Under the pieces are notes generated by a model that made no database searches, was not told where the DNA came from, and worked only from the letters and a program-made list of their open reading frames with translations. From positions 43,339 through 107,338 of the forward strand of contig JAFPWO010000024.1 of NCBI GenBank assembly GCA_017394885.1: 64,000 bases of DNA, given 5' to 3'. Every line of letters starts with the position of its first letter. The stretch's first letter is position 1. The stretch comes from Lachnospiraceae bacterium. GTDB taxonomy: Bacteria > Bacillota > Clostridia > Lachnospirales > Lachnospiraceae. This document shows, piece after piece, positions 40,668-49,029 of the stretch. The position numbers and the translations under genes were made by a program.

Positions 40668-41465
40668 TCAGGTCCCCCCTTTTACTGTTTTATCGGCTGT
40701 CGTCCTGCCGGTGAGGAAAAAACGGACCAGCAAAACGATCAGAACAACCAGGAAAATAACCGTGCTCAGCGCGCACATGTTGGCACGGATGCCGCGCTTC
40801 TGCTGCGAATAGATCAGCGTGGAAAGCGTATTGATGCCGGCGCCGCGGGTAAAATGCGTGATCACGAAATCATCGACCGACATCGTAAAGCTCATCAGGA
40901 AGCCGGTCGCGACCCCCGGCATGATATCCGGCAGGACCACGGAGAAAAAGGCTTTGACCGGACCGGCGCCCAGATCCCGGGCCGCCTCGTAGGTGCTGCT
41001 GCCCGCCTGACGGAGCTTGGGCAGCACATTCAGGATCACATACGGCAGGCAGAAGCAGATGTGGGAGAACAGGATCGTCCCCATCCCCAGCGAAATGCCG
41101 AACATGCCGAAGGTCAGCATCAGGCTGATCGCCGTCACGATCTCCGCGTTCAGCAGCGGGATATTCGTGAGCTGCAGGATCAGGGTCCTCTGTCTTCTGG
41201 TATAGGCCATGATCCCGACGCAGGCCACTACCCCGACCAGGGTCGCGATCGCCGCGGAAGCTACCGCGATCACCAGCGTATTGATCAGCGCTTCCATCAC
41301 GTCCTGGCTCTGAAAGATCTCGCCGAACCACTTTAGCGTAAAGCCATACCAGACACCCGAGGTGCGCTCGTTGTCATTGAATGACATCACGATCAGCGTA
41401 AGGATCGGCAGGTACAGGAAGAAGAAAATCAGGCCGATATAAAGATATTTCCCAAACTTCTTCAT
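40668..41465 (-). CDS. potC: Polyamine ABC transporter permease PotC
   Basis: 265 residues with six helices and the EAA loop (STYEAARDLGAGPVKAFFSVVLPDIMPGV) that docks to PotA. It overlaps potB by 4 bp. Start and end residues (YIGLIFFFLYLPILTLIVMSF) are typical of PotC. Confidence 0.94.
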   Translation of the reverse strand: MKKFGKYLYIGLIFFFLYLPILTLIVMSFNDNERTSGVWYGFTLKWFGEIFQSQDVMEALINTLVIAVASAAIATLVGVVACVGIMAYTRRQRTLILQLTNIPLLNAEIVTAISLMLTFGMFGISLGMGTILFSHICFCLPYVILNVLPKLRQAGSSTYEAARDLGAGPVKAFFSVVLPDIMPGVATGFLMSFTMSVDDFVITHFTRGAGINTLSTLIYSQQKRGIRANMCALSTVIFLVVLIVLLVRFFLTGRTTADKTVKGGT

Positions 41466-42277
41466 ACGACGGCCCCCTCCCCGTTCTTGTCGACCTTGTT
41501 GAGCAGCGCCATGCTGATCAGGATAAAGACCATCATCACCATGGAAATGCCCGAGCCGACGTTGCGGCTGCCGCCGCGCAGGAACTCGCCTTCGATAATG
41601 TTGCCGATCAGCGAGATATTGCCGCCGCCTAAGATCTCGGAGATGGCAAAGCTCGTCATGGACGGCACGAAGGTCATAGTAACGCCGCTGATGATGCCCG
41701 GCATGCTGAGGGGCAGCAGGACGTCCTTCATGACCCGGAACGGCGAAGCGCCCAGGTCGTAGGCCGCTTCGACGAGGCTGTTGTCGATCTTGATCATGAC
41801 GTTATAGATCGGCAGGATCATGAACGGCAGGAAGTCATAGACCATGCCCAGCACGACCGCATAGGGCGTATTGATGATCTCCAGGCTCTTTAACCCGACT
41901 GCGTTCAGGATCGCATTGATGACCCCGGTCTTCTGCAGCAGGATCTTCCAGGCAATGGTCCGCAGCAGGAAATTCATCCACATGGGCAGGATCAGCAGGA
42001 AGATGACAAAGCCTTTCTTGCCGGCCCCGCTCCTGCGCAGCATCAGCCCCAAAGGGAAGGCCAGCAGCAGGCAGATCGCCGTGCAGATAAACGCCAGAAG
42101 AAGCGAAAACAGCAGCGGCTTTAAGTGCAGCGGATCCCCGATCGCGGCCAGATTGGCCAGGGTAAAGTGCCCGCTTTTATCCACCATCGCATAGTACAGG
42201 ATCGCGAGCAGCGGGATCACGGTCCCGCAGAGGATAAACAGGATATAGGGCAGCGAGAGGGATTTTCTCTTAAACAT
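41462..42277 (-). CDS. potB: Polyamine ABC transporter permease PotB
   Basis: 271 residues, six helices. EAA loop: [29 protein letters not shown]. The N-terminus is [20 protein letters not shown], as in PotB. It overlaps potA by 8 bp and potC by 4 bp, indicating coupled translation of the whole transporter. Confidence 0.94.
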   Translation of the reverse strand: MFKRKSLSLPYILFILCGTVIPLLAILYYAMVDKSGHFTLANLAAIGDPLHLKPLLFSLLLAFICTAICLLLAFPLGLMLRRSGAGKKGFVIFLLILPMWMNFLLRTIAWKILLQKTGVINAILNAVGLKSLEIINTPYAVVLGMVYDFLPFMILPIYNVMIKIDNSLVEAAYDLGASPFRVMKDVLLPLSMPGIISGVTMTFVPSMTSFAISEILGGGNISLIGNIIEGEFLRGGSRNVGSGISMVMMVFILISMALLNKVDKNGEGAVV

Positions 42278-43340
42278 CGATCACAACGGCCTCCTCGTCC
42301 TCGGACTCCGGCTTATTCATGATCTGAATATTGTCCGGCACGACGCGAAGGCTCACCGCCTCGCCGACCGCGTGCATCTCCGTGCTCTGGACCAGCCACT
42401 CAAAATCGCCGGCCATCACTTCCATCTCATAATGCACGCCCTTGAAAATGAGGTGCGTCACCACCCCGTCCAGCTGTCCCATGCCGGGCTCGTCCAGGAT
42501 CACGTCCTCGGGACGGATCACGACGTCCACCGGCTTATTCACGCCGAAGCCGGTATCCACGCAGATAAAGTTCACCCCGCAGATCCGGACCAGCTTATCC
42601 TGCAGCATCAGGCCGCTCAGTATATTGCTGTCGCCGATAAAGGTCGCCACAAAGGCGTTTTCCGGCTCGTTGTAGATGCTTTCCGGCGTGCCCATCTGCT
42701 GAATGTAGCCCTGGTTCATCACGACGACCGTATCCGACATGGTCAGCGCTTCTTCCTGATCGTGCGTGACGTAGATAAAGGTAATCCCCAGTTCGTTCTT
42801 CAGGCGGATCAGCTCATACTGCATGTCCTGCCTGAGCTTTAAGTCCAGCGCGCCGAGCGGCTCATCCAGCAGCAGGACCTTCGGTTCGTTCACGATCGCG
42901 CGGGCGATCGCGATCCGCTGCTGCTGTCCGCCGGAAAGCTGTGAGACGTCGCGGTTTGCGTAGCCGTCCATATTCACGAGCTTCAGCGCGTATTTGATCT
43001 TATCGTCGATATAGGTTTTAGATTTGCCGCTGATCTTCAGACCGTAGGCAATATTCTCTCCGACACTCATATGCGGAAAGAGGGCATATTTCTGGAATAC
43101 GGTGTTCAGCTGCCGTTTATTCGGCGGAAGATTCGTGATGTCCCGTCCCTCGAAAAGCACGCGGCCCTCATCCGGCGTCGTAAAGCCGCCGATAATGCGC
43201 AGCGTCGTCGTTTTGCCGCAGCCGGAGGGTCCCAGCAGCGTCATAAACGTGTTTTCCTTGACATCGAGATTCAGTTCATCCAGGATCAGTTCACCGTCAA
43301 ACGATTTTGAAATGTTCACCAATTCCAGAATATTTCCCAT
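42270..43340 (-). CDS. potA: Polyamine ABC transporter ATPase PotA
   Basis: 356 residues. Walker [19 protein letters not shown], signature [17 protein letters not shown], Walker [14 protein letters not shown], and a C-terminal TOBE domain ([10 protein letters not shown]). It follows argR by 30 bp and starts the potABCD part of the unit. Potential control by arginine level through the adjacent argR is inferred from position only. Confidence 0.95.
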   Translation of the reverse strand: MGNILELVNISKSFDGELILDELNLDVKENTFMTLLGPSGCGKTTTLRIIGGFTTPDEGRVLFEGRDITNLPPNKRQLNTVFQKYALFPHMSVGENIAYGLKISGKSKTYIDDKIKYALKLVNMDGYANRDVSQLSGGQQQRIAIARAIVNEPKVLLLDEPLGALDLKLRQDMQYELIRLKNELGITFIYVTHDQEEALTMSDTVVVMNQGYIQQMGTPESIYNEPENAFVATFIGDSNILSGLMLQDKLVRICGVNFICVDTGFGVNKPVDVVIRPEDVILDEPGMGQLDGVVTHLIFKGVHYEMEVMAGDFEWLVQSTEMHAVGEAVSLRVVPDNIQIMNKPESEDEEAVVIDV

Positions 43341-43370
43341 TTCACCTCTCCTTCCGCCTGTACGGACCCG

Positions 43371-43832
43371 TTACAGACTTGTCAGCGCTTCCATGATCTC
43401 CATGGCCGTCTCCGGCGTCTTTGCGATGATCACGATCGTATCGTCCCCGGCCAGCGTGCCTAAAATAGGCGGCCAGTGCAGTTTGTCCAGCATGGCGGCG
43501 GTCCCCGGCGCCATACCCGTCGCGGTATGGATGACGACCTGATTCATGGCCTGGTCGATACGCAGAACCACATTTTTGAACATCATCAGGGAATTGTCGT
43601 CCAGCTGCAGCTTCTCCTGACGTTCCGGGATGGCATAGTATCGGTTTCCGGCGCTTCCGGTCTTGACGAGCCGCAGTTCCTTGATGTCCCGGGACACCGT
43701 GGACTGCGTGGTCTCGACCCCTTTTAAGCGCAGGCTTTCCACCAGCTGCTCCTGGGTACCGATCTTTTCCGCCATGATCAGCTGCCTGATGAGTTCTCTC
43801 CGCATTTTTGTGGTATAGCTGTCCTCTGTCAT
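43371..43832 (-). CDS. argR: Arginine repressor
   Basis: 153 residues. N-terminal winged helix (KMRRELIRQLIMAEKIGTQEQLVESLRLKGVETTQSTVSRDIKELRL) and C-terminal hexamerisation/arginine-binding domain (AAMLDKLHWPPILGTLAGDDTIVIIAKT). In Firmicutes argR usually sits near recN or the arginine genes; here it is directly upstream of potABCD, which imports polyamines made from arginine. Confidence 0.94.
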   Translation of the reverse strand: MTEDSYTTKMRRELIRQLIMAEKIGTQEQLVESLRLKGVETTQSTVSRDIKELRLVKTGSAGNRYYAIPERQEKLQLDDNSLMMFKNVVLRIDQAMNQVVIHTATGMAPGTAAMLDKLHWPPILGTLAGDDTIVIIAKTPETAMEIMEALTSL

Positions 43833-43842
43833 AATGATTCCC

Positions 43843-44652
43843 TCATTTCCTTCCGTGAAGAATAACGGTTTCTGAAAAACCTTCCGGCGGCGCCGCCGTA
43901 AGTGTAAAGCTTTTCGGGTCGATCCCCTGCCGGATCAGTTCGCTTTTCGCCGTTTCCAGCGCGAGCAGGGGATAATTGTTGGTCTGGCTCAGGTGCCCCA
44001 GAATCACTGCCTTCAGCTCCGGGCCGGCCAGCCGGCAGAGCAGGCCGGCGCTCATCTCATTGGACAGGTGGCCTTTGCTGCCGGCGATCCGCAGTTTCAG
44101 CGGATACGGGTACGGGCCCATCTCCAGCATACGGGTATCGTGGTTGGCTTCCAGCAGCAGCGCGTTCAGGCCGGACAAGGCGCCGACCAGTGCTTCATCG
44201 ACTTCTCCCAGGTCCGTGACGGAAGCAAACTGCACGCCGTCCGCCTCCAGCCGGAAAGCCACCGGCTCTCCCGCGTCATGCCGGACCGGCAGGGAGCGCA
44301 CGGTGAAATCGCCCAGATGAAAGCTTTCTCCGGCATGAAAGAGATGGAAGTTCTGTTTCGGGAGCCTTTCAAAAAAGCTCAGCCGGGCCAGTCCTTCAAA
44401 GCTGCCGTATGTCGTATATACGGGTTTTCCGCTGCGTTTCATCAGCGCGGCCAGGCCGGACACATGATCCCAGTGTTCGTGGGTAAGCAGAATGGCTGAC
44501 AGACTATCCGGAAGGATGCCGATCTGCTCCAGTGCCTTTTGGATGCGGGTATAGGACAGGCCGGCGTCGATCAGGAGCCGGGTCCCGCCGTATTCCGCCA
44601 GCGCGCAGTTTCCGCTGCTGCTGCTGGCCAATGTCACATAACGAAAATCCAC
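43843..44652 (-). CDS. Metallo-beta-lactamase-fold hydrolase, YycJ/WalJ-like
   Basis: 269 residues. The zinc motif is LLTHEHWDHVSGL; the start MDFRYVTLASSSSGNCALAEYGG and the segments SVTDLGEVDEALV and GSKGHLSNEMSAGLL are typical of the YycJ family, whose B. subtilis member sits in the wal operon and affects coordination of DNA replication and cell division. Here it is 1 bp after coaE and 10 bp before argR, away from walRK. Exact substrate unknown. Confidence 0.85.
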   Translation of the reverse strand: MDFRYVTLASSSSGNCALAEYGGTRLLIDAGLSYTRIQKALEQIGILPDSLSAILLTHEHWDHVSGLAALMKRSGKPVYTTYGSFEGLARLSFFERLPKQNFHLFHAGESFHLGDFTVRSLPVRHDAGEPVAFRLEADGVQFASVTDLGEVDEALVGALSGLNALLLEANHDTRMLEMGPYPYPLKLRIAGSKGHLSNEMSAGLLCRLAGPELKAVILGHLSQTNNYPLLALETAKSELIRQGIDPKSFTLTAAPPEGFSETVILHGRK

Positions 44653-44653
44653 T

Positions 44654-45322
44654 TTAAAAACCTAATTTAGTCATGGCAGCCTTCACCGAGCGGTACATGC
44701 TCCGAAGGCTCCCGTTATTGGTAATCACGGCGTCCGCCGCGGCGCGGAACTGTGCGTCGCTCCACTGCTGCCGAATGATCGACTCCGCCTTTTCCCGGCT
44801 GTAGCCGCGGTTTTCCATCAGGCGCCGGCAGCGGGTCTCTTCGGCGGCGTAGACGTACAGCAGTGATTCGCACAGCTCCCCGAAGCGGGCTCCGTCCGGC
44901 AGCGCGGATTCATAGACGATCAGCGTTTTGTCCGATGCCTTAATCCGCCGCACGACCTCGTCGAAGGTCGCCGGATGCAGGAGCGCGTTGACCTGTTTCT
45001 TTTTTTCCGGATCCCCGAAGATCAGCGCGGCGATGCGCTTTTTATCCAGTTCGCCGTCCTCCGCGACGATTCCTTCTCCCAGGAGGGAGATCATCGGTGC
45101 ATAGGCTGGCCCGTCTGAAAGGATGATCTCGTTGCAGACCCGGTCTGCCTCGAGGATCCCGGCCCCGTAGACCTTTTCCAGCCGTTTCAGGACCTCGCTT
45201 TTCCCGGCCCCGACGCCGCCGGTCAGTCCCAGCACCCGTTTGCCGGGGAACAGGATCCGCTCCGTTCCGGAAAAGACCGAATCGGAGCAAACGGGCTGCG
45301 GACGCTCCTCGCACATCCTCAT
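44654..45322 (-). CDS. coaE: Dephospho-CoA kinase
   Basis: 222 residues; last step of coenzyme A synthesis. P-loop VLGLTGGVGAGKSEVLKRLE, then ILEADRVCNEI and the LID-region segment EETRCRRLMENRGYSREKAE. There is an N-terminal extension of about 26 residues before the P-loop strand (MRMCEERPQPVCSD); the start overlaps the foldase stop as ATGA, so coupling favours this start over an internal one. Confidence 0.93.
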   Translation of the reverse strand: MRMCEERPQPVCSDSVFSGTERILFPGKRVLGLTGGVGAGKSEVLKRLEKVYGAGILEADRVCNEIILSDGPAYAPMISLLGEGIVAEDGELDKKRIAALIFGDPEKKKQVNALLHPATFDEVVRRIKASDKTLIVYESALPDGARFGELCESLLYVYAAEETRCRRLMENRGYSREKAESIIRQQWSDAQFRAAADAVITNNGSLRSMYRSVKAAMTKLGF

Positions 45323-46695
45323 GATTTCGCCTCGGAAGACGCCGTATCGGCCGGCTTCGTCACGTCGGCGATCACGTCTTCGGCTTTGGTGATGGGATAT
45401 TTTTCTTCGAAACTCTTTTCCAGTTCCTCAAAATACGCGTTGGTCAGCGCGGTTTTCACCGTCTCGGGCCAGGTGTAATTCTTCCCGGCGAAGAACATCA
45501 TGTGCGAGCCGTAGGTGGTATCCACGATGCCGTAATCGCCGATGCTGCGGCTTTCATCGAAGCACCAGTCGTTAAAGCTCTGCACCATCTGGCCGGGCGT
45601 CACGCCGGTATACAGGCCGCCGGTGGAGGCGTTCCCGTCCGCGGAATACTCCTTGCACAGCTCGATAAACTGCTCTTCCTTCGCGCCGTCCGCGACCCAG
45701 GCCGCATAGATCTCATCCGCCTTTTCCCGGGCCAGTTCCGCCGTGGCGTAGGAATTCTCTTCCGTCCCGACTTTGAACAGGATATGGCGCACGTCGATGG
45801 TATATTCTTTATAAGGCGTTTTCGTCAGATACATCGCGAGATACTGCTTGTTCTCCGTGTCTTCCTGGACGAAGACCTCGCCCGCCTTCCGCTCCGGCTC
45901 GAAGCTCCAGTTGCCGAAAGGATCGTCAAAATAGCCTTCCGCGGTCACGGTATTGGTCTGCAGCGCACTCTCCGTGTAGGCATCCAGACCGCCTTCTTTC
46001 TCGATCTTGGCCGGATCGGCCGCCGCGGAATAATACGTCTTTGCCGCCTCCACGAATTCTTCGTAGCTTGCGGCTGCCTTAAATGCGGCCCTTATGGTTT
46101 CGATGACGTCGGCGGAGAGTTCTTCGCTGTAGAAGTTCACGAAGATATAATCCACCACGTCATAATTCTTCTGGTTCTTCTTATACTCTTCCTCGATATC
46201 GGCGTCGCTCAACGCCAGCTCGGCTTCCTTGGTGTCGTAATATTTCGTGTACATCAGCAGTTTGCGCTGCGCGCCTTCGATATTCTCCGGCGTTATTTTC
46301 TCGGTGCCGAACTGCTCCGCCACGTAATCCTCGGCGCTTTTCGTGGCGTCAGCCGCCCGGGATTCGATCGTGGCCTTCAGATCTGTCAATGTTTTTTCAT
46401 CCTCTTCCGACAGCGTGATGCCTTCCGCCAGGGCCGCCTCGTTGTAGTACAGGCAGACTTCGGCATAGTTGACCGTTTCCGCCAGCAGGTCCCAGCCGTA
46501 ATACATGGCATAATAACCGTACTGGCTGTACATCATCGCGTACATGTAGGCCAGCTCCCCTTCCGTAAAGCTGAAATGCTCGGTGGAAAGAGCCACGGGA
46601 TCTTCTTTTGTTTTCTTATTCTCCCTGCCGGCGCACGCCGTCATTCCGAGGAGGAGGCCAAGCACCAGAAGCAGGGCTGTTATTCTTTTTGCCAT
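45319..46695 (-). CDS. PpiC/PrsA-type peptidyl-prolyl isomerase lipoprotein
   Basis: 458 residues from ATG at 46695; a TTG one codon earlier is possible. Signal peptide with lipobox-like end (GLLLGMTACAG). A SurA/PrsA-like N-terminal helical region is followed by a parvulin-type domain (about 310-420): IDVRHILFKVGTEENS, then CKEYSADGNASTGGLYTGV and VDTTYGSHMMFF. It would fold secreted proteins outside the membrane. It is upstream of coaE with a 4-bp overlap and downstream of rpoD by 21 bp. Confidence 0.85.
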   Translation of the reverse strand: MAKRITALLLVLGLLLGMTACAGRENKKTKEDPVALSTEHFSFTEGELAYMYAMMYSQYGYYAMYYGWDLLAETVNYAEVCLYYNEAALAEGITLSEEDEKTLTDLKATIESRAADATKSAEDYVAEQFGTEKITPENIEGAQRKLLMYTKYYDTKEAELALSDADIEEEYKKNQKNYDVVDYIFVNFYSEELSADVIETIRAAFKAAASYEEFVEAAKTYYSAAADPAKIEKEGGLDAYTESALQTNTVTAEGYFDDPFGNWSFEPERKAGEVFVQEDTENKQYLAMYLTKTPYKEYTIDVRHILFKVGTEENSYATAELAREKADEIYAAWVADGAKEEQFIELCKEYSADGNASTGGLYTGVTPGQMVQSFNDWCFDESRSIGDYGIVDTTYGSHMMFFAGKNYTWPETVKTALTNAYFEELEKSFEEKYPITKAEDVIADVTKPADTASSEAKS

Positions 46696-46716
46696 CAAAG
46701 CAGGCTCCTTTTTTCT

Positions 46717-47853
46717 TTACTGCAGGAAATCGCGGATCTTGCGGCTCCGGATCGGATTCTTTAACTTGCGGAGCGCTTTCGCCTCGATCTGGCGGATCCG
46801 CTCCCGGGTCACGTCGAACTCCCGGCCCACTTCTTCCAGCGTACGCGGGTGCCCGTCTTCCAGGCCGAAGCGGCGGATGATCACCTGCTTTTCTCTGTCC
46901 TTCAGATCATTCAAAAGCTCGTCGATCTGCTCCCGCAGCATGACCGCGTCGATATTGCTTTCCGGCGTCACCGTATTGTTGTCCGCCACGAAATCGCCGA
47001 GGTTCGAATCGTCTTCTTCCCCGATGGGGGTCTCGAGCGAGGCCGGCTCCCGGGCGATCTGCATAATCTCCATCACGCGTTCCTGGCTCATTTCGAGCGC
47101 TTCCGCGAGCTCCGCGATGGAAGGCTCATACCCCAGTTCCAGCGTCAGCTTGCGCTGCATCTTGGACATTTTATTGATCGTCTCCACCATGTGCACCGGC
47201 ACACGGATGGTCCGGGCCTGGTCGGCCAGCGCCCGGGTCACGGACTGGCGGATCCACCAGGTGGCATAGGTGCTGAGCTTATAGCCCTTGGTATGGTCGA
47301 ACTTTTCCACGCCTTTGATCAGTCCGAGATTGCCTTCCTGCACCAGGTCCAGGAAGGTCAGGCCGCGGCCGGTATACCGCTTGGCAATACTCACGACCAG
47401 GCGCAGATTGGCTTCAATGAGCCGTTCCTTGGCCGCCGCGTCCCCCTGGGACTTGCGGATCGCCAGCTCCAGCTCTTCTTCCGCGGTCAGAAGGGGAACC
47501 GTCCCGATCTCCTTGAGGTACATCCGCACGGTATCCTCCGTGCCGACACCCTCCAGCAATTCGACCGCATCGACATCCAGATCCAGATCCATACTGTCGG
47601 GATCTTCTTCCGAAGCCATAAAATCATCTTCATCCACGCCCAGGCCGTCGCTCGGCAGCAGGTCGTCGGACATGACCCGCAGTACGTCGATCTTCTTCTT
47701 TTCCAGCTGATTGTAGATCTCTTCCATCTCGCTGGGCGTCAGATACATATCGGCAAAGGCCTCATTGATATCGTTGACATCCAGTACGTTCTTCTTGGAC
47801 TTGGCCGTCTCGATCAGCTTGCTCAGGCATTGATTGAATTGTTCTTTTTCCAC
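46717..47853 (-). CDS. rpoD: Primary sigma factor RpoD/SigA
   Basis: 378 residues from a GTG start at 47853 ([14 protein letters not shown]), preceded by GGAGG 7 nt upstream; a longer frame to 47940 overlaps the CPBP gene and lacks an RBS. Regions 1.1, 1.2 ([21 protein letters not shown]), 2 ([20 protein letters not shown]), 3 and 4 ([26 protein letters not shown]) are all present. dnaG, the usual upstream neighbour, is missing; a CPBP protease gene replaces it. Confidence 0.97.
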   Translation of the reverse strand: MEKEQFNQCLSKLIETAKSKKNVLDVNDINEAFADMYLTPSEMEEIYNQLEKKKIDVLRVMSDDLLPSDGLGVDEDDFMASEEDPDSMDLDLDVDAVELLEGVGTEDTVRMYLKEIGTVPLLTAEEELELAIRKSQGDAAAKERLIEANLRLVVSIAKRYTGRGLTFLDLVQEGNLGLIKGVEKFDHTKGYKLSTYATWWIRQSVTRALADQARTIRVPVHMVETINKMSKMQRKLTLELGYEPSIAELAEALEMSQERVMEIMQIAREPASLETPIGEEDDSNLGDFVADNNTVTPESNIDAVMLREQIDELLNDLKDREKQVIIRRFGLEDGHPRTLEEVGREFDVTRERIRQIEAKALRKLKNPIRSRKIRDFLQ

Positions 47854-47855
47854 GC

Positions 47856-48806
47856 TTACGCCTCCTTTTCCCCGGGTCCTTCCGGCGCCGCGTCCAGACC
47901 GTCCGCGCGCTCGGCAGGTCCGGCGCCTGTGATGATCCAATACAGCGTAATCACCAGCAGGGCCATGCTCACCCCCGTCAAGATCATGAAAGGGGCAATA
48001 TCTTCCGTTCCATATACAAAATCAAGCAGCGAAGTCTCGCTGGCCAGTACCGAGATCAGATTGGCGCCGATGTGGATCGTGATCGGAGCCAGAATCGTGT
48101 GATATTTTTCATAGCTGTATGCCAGCAGCAGGCCGATGGCAAACGCATAAATGCCCTGCAGCCAGTTGCCGTGGAAGAATCCGAAATAAAGGGCGGACAG
48201 GAAGATCGCAAAGCGGACCCCCGTCATCCAGCGAAGCCGCCGGTATACCAGGCCCCGGAAGATCAGTTCCTCCACGATCGGCGTCAGGATCCCCACGCAC
48301 AGGATCTCCAGCCACAGCTGATCCTGATACAGGATCTCCGCGACCGGCTCATACCCTTCCGCAAGGAGCTCGCTCAGGCCGCTGATATCGAGCAGATTGT
48401 TCAGCGTGATGCAGACCGCGGCGCCGCAGACAAAGGTCAGCCCATATATATACCAGGGAACGGGCTCATACGATTCGGCCATTCCGACAGCTCTTTCCTT
48501 TTTCCGGTCCATGCGCATAAAAAGCAGCATGATCGGAATCGATATCACACAGGTAAGCGCCGCAATGACCAGATAATGATCGTCCATCAGCTGCGCCACA
48601 TAAAGGTAATACTCCTGGAGCGTCGAGAAGGCGGACATCTCTTCCATATGCCCGGCGATCATCAGGATCATGAACGGAACCGTGACAACCAAAGCAACCC
48701 CTTCGTAAACCAGCATGGGGTAGATCAGAAGCCATATTCTTTTCAGGATGCCGGGCCGCTGCGGACCGGTCTGGTCCGGCGTCCGGCCAAAACGCGATTC
48801 TTCCAT
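47856..48806 (-). CDS. CPBP family intramembrane glutamic protease
   Basis: 316 residues from ATG at 48806 ([14 protein letters not shown]), with GGAGG directly upstream. Several helices; the CPBP/Rce1 motifs are [13 protein letters not shown] (EExxxR), [21 protein letters not shown] (FxxxH) and a final [11 protein letters not shown]. Family members are membrane proteases (CAAX processing or bacteriocin immunity). It precedes rpoD by 2 bp in place of dnaG, and its leader has a hairpin with a T run (48838-48855). Confidence 0.87.
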   Translation of the reverse strand: MEESRFGRTPDQTGPQRPGILKRIWLLIYPMLVYEGVALVVTVPFMILMIAGHMEEMSAFSTLQEYYLYVAQLMDDHYLVIAALTCVISIPIMLLFMRMDRKKERAVGMAESYEPVPWYIYGLTFVCGAAVCITLNNLLDISGLSELLAEGYEPVAEILYQDQLWLEILCVGILTPIVEELIFRGLVYRRLRWMTGVRFAIFLSALYFGFFHGNWLQGIYAFAIGLLLAYSYEKYHTILAPITIHIGANLISVLASETSLLDFVYGTEDIAPFMILTGVSMALLVITLYWIITGAGPAERADGLDAAPEGPGEKEA

Positions 48807-48837
48807 GGGCCTCCTTTTCTTTCTATCACAAAAAGGC

Positions 48838-48855
48838 ATATCTGCGCACAGATAT
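48838..48855 (-). promoter_or_regulatory. Leader hairpin before CPBP-rpoD
   Basis: Perfect 7-bp arms ATATCTG / CAGATAT around TGCG, followed on the minus strand by CC and TTTTT. It lies between the promoter and the CPBP start and looks like a small attenuator or transcript-stabilising hairpin. Confidence 0.5.
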
Positions 48856-48864
48856 ACAAGCTAA

Positions 48865-48893
48865 TGTATACTACAAAATGACCGACAATTCAA
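48865..48893 (-). promoter_or_regulatory. CPBP-rpoD promoter
   Basis: Minus strand TTGAAT (48888-48893), 17-bp spacer, TATACA (48865-48870). Confidence 0.6.
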
Positions 48894-48969
48894 GACATTT
48901 TTCAGAAAAAAAGCGAATATTTCAGCTGAATATGCATGAAACCGCCGCAGCATCGCCGGGCGATGCCAT

Positions 48970-49002
48970 AAAAGCAGCGGTGATGCCATGCATCACCGCT
49001 GC
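48970..49002 (-). terminator. Terminator after the zinc-ribbon/DUF6273 gene
   Basis: Perfect 12-bp stem GCAGCGGTGATG / CATCACCGCTGC (48974-48985, 48991-49002), then TTTTATGG. A second perfect hairpin (GCATCGC-cgg-GCGATGC) follows at about 48950-48966. Confidence 0.8.
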
Positions 49003-49029
49003 AGCAGTCATATTTCTTTGTATTACGGC

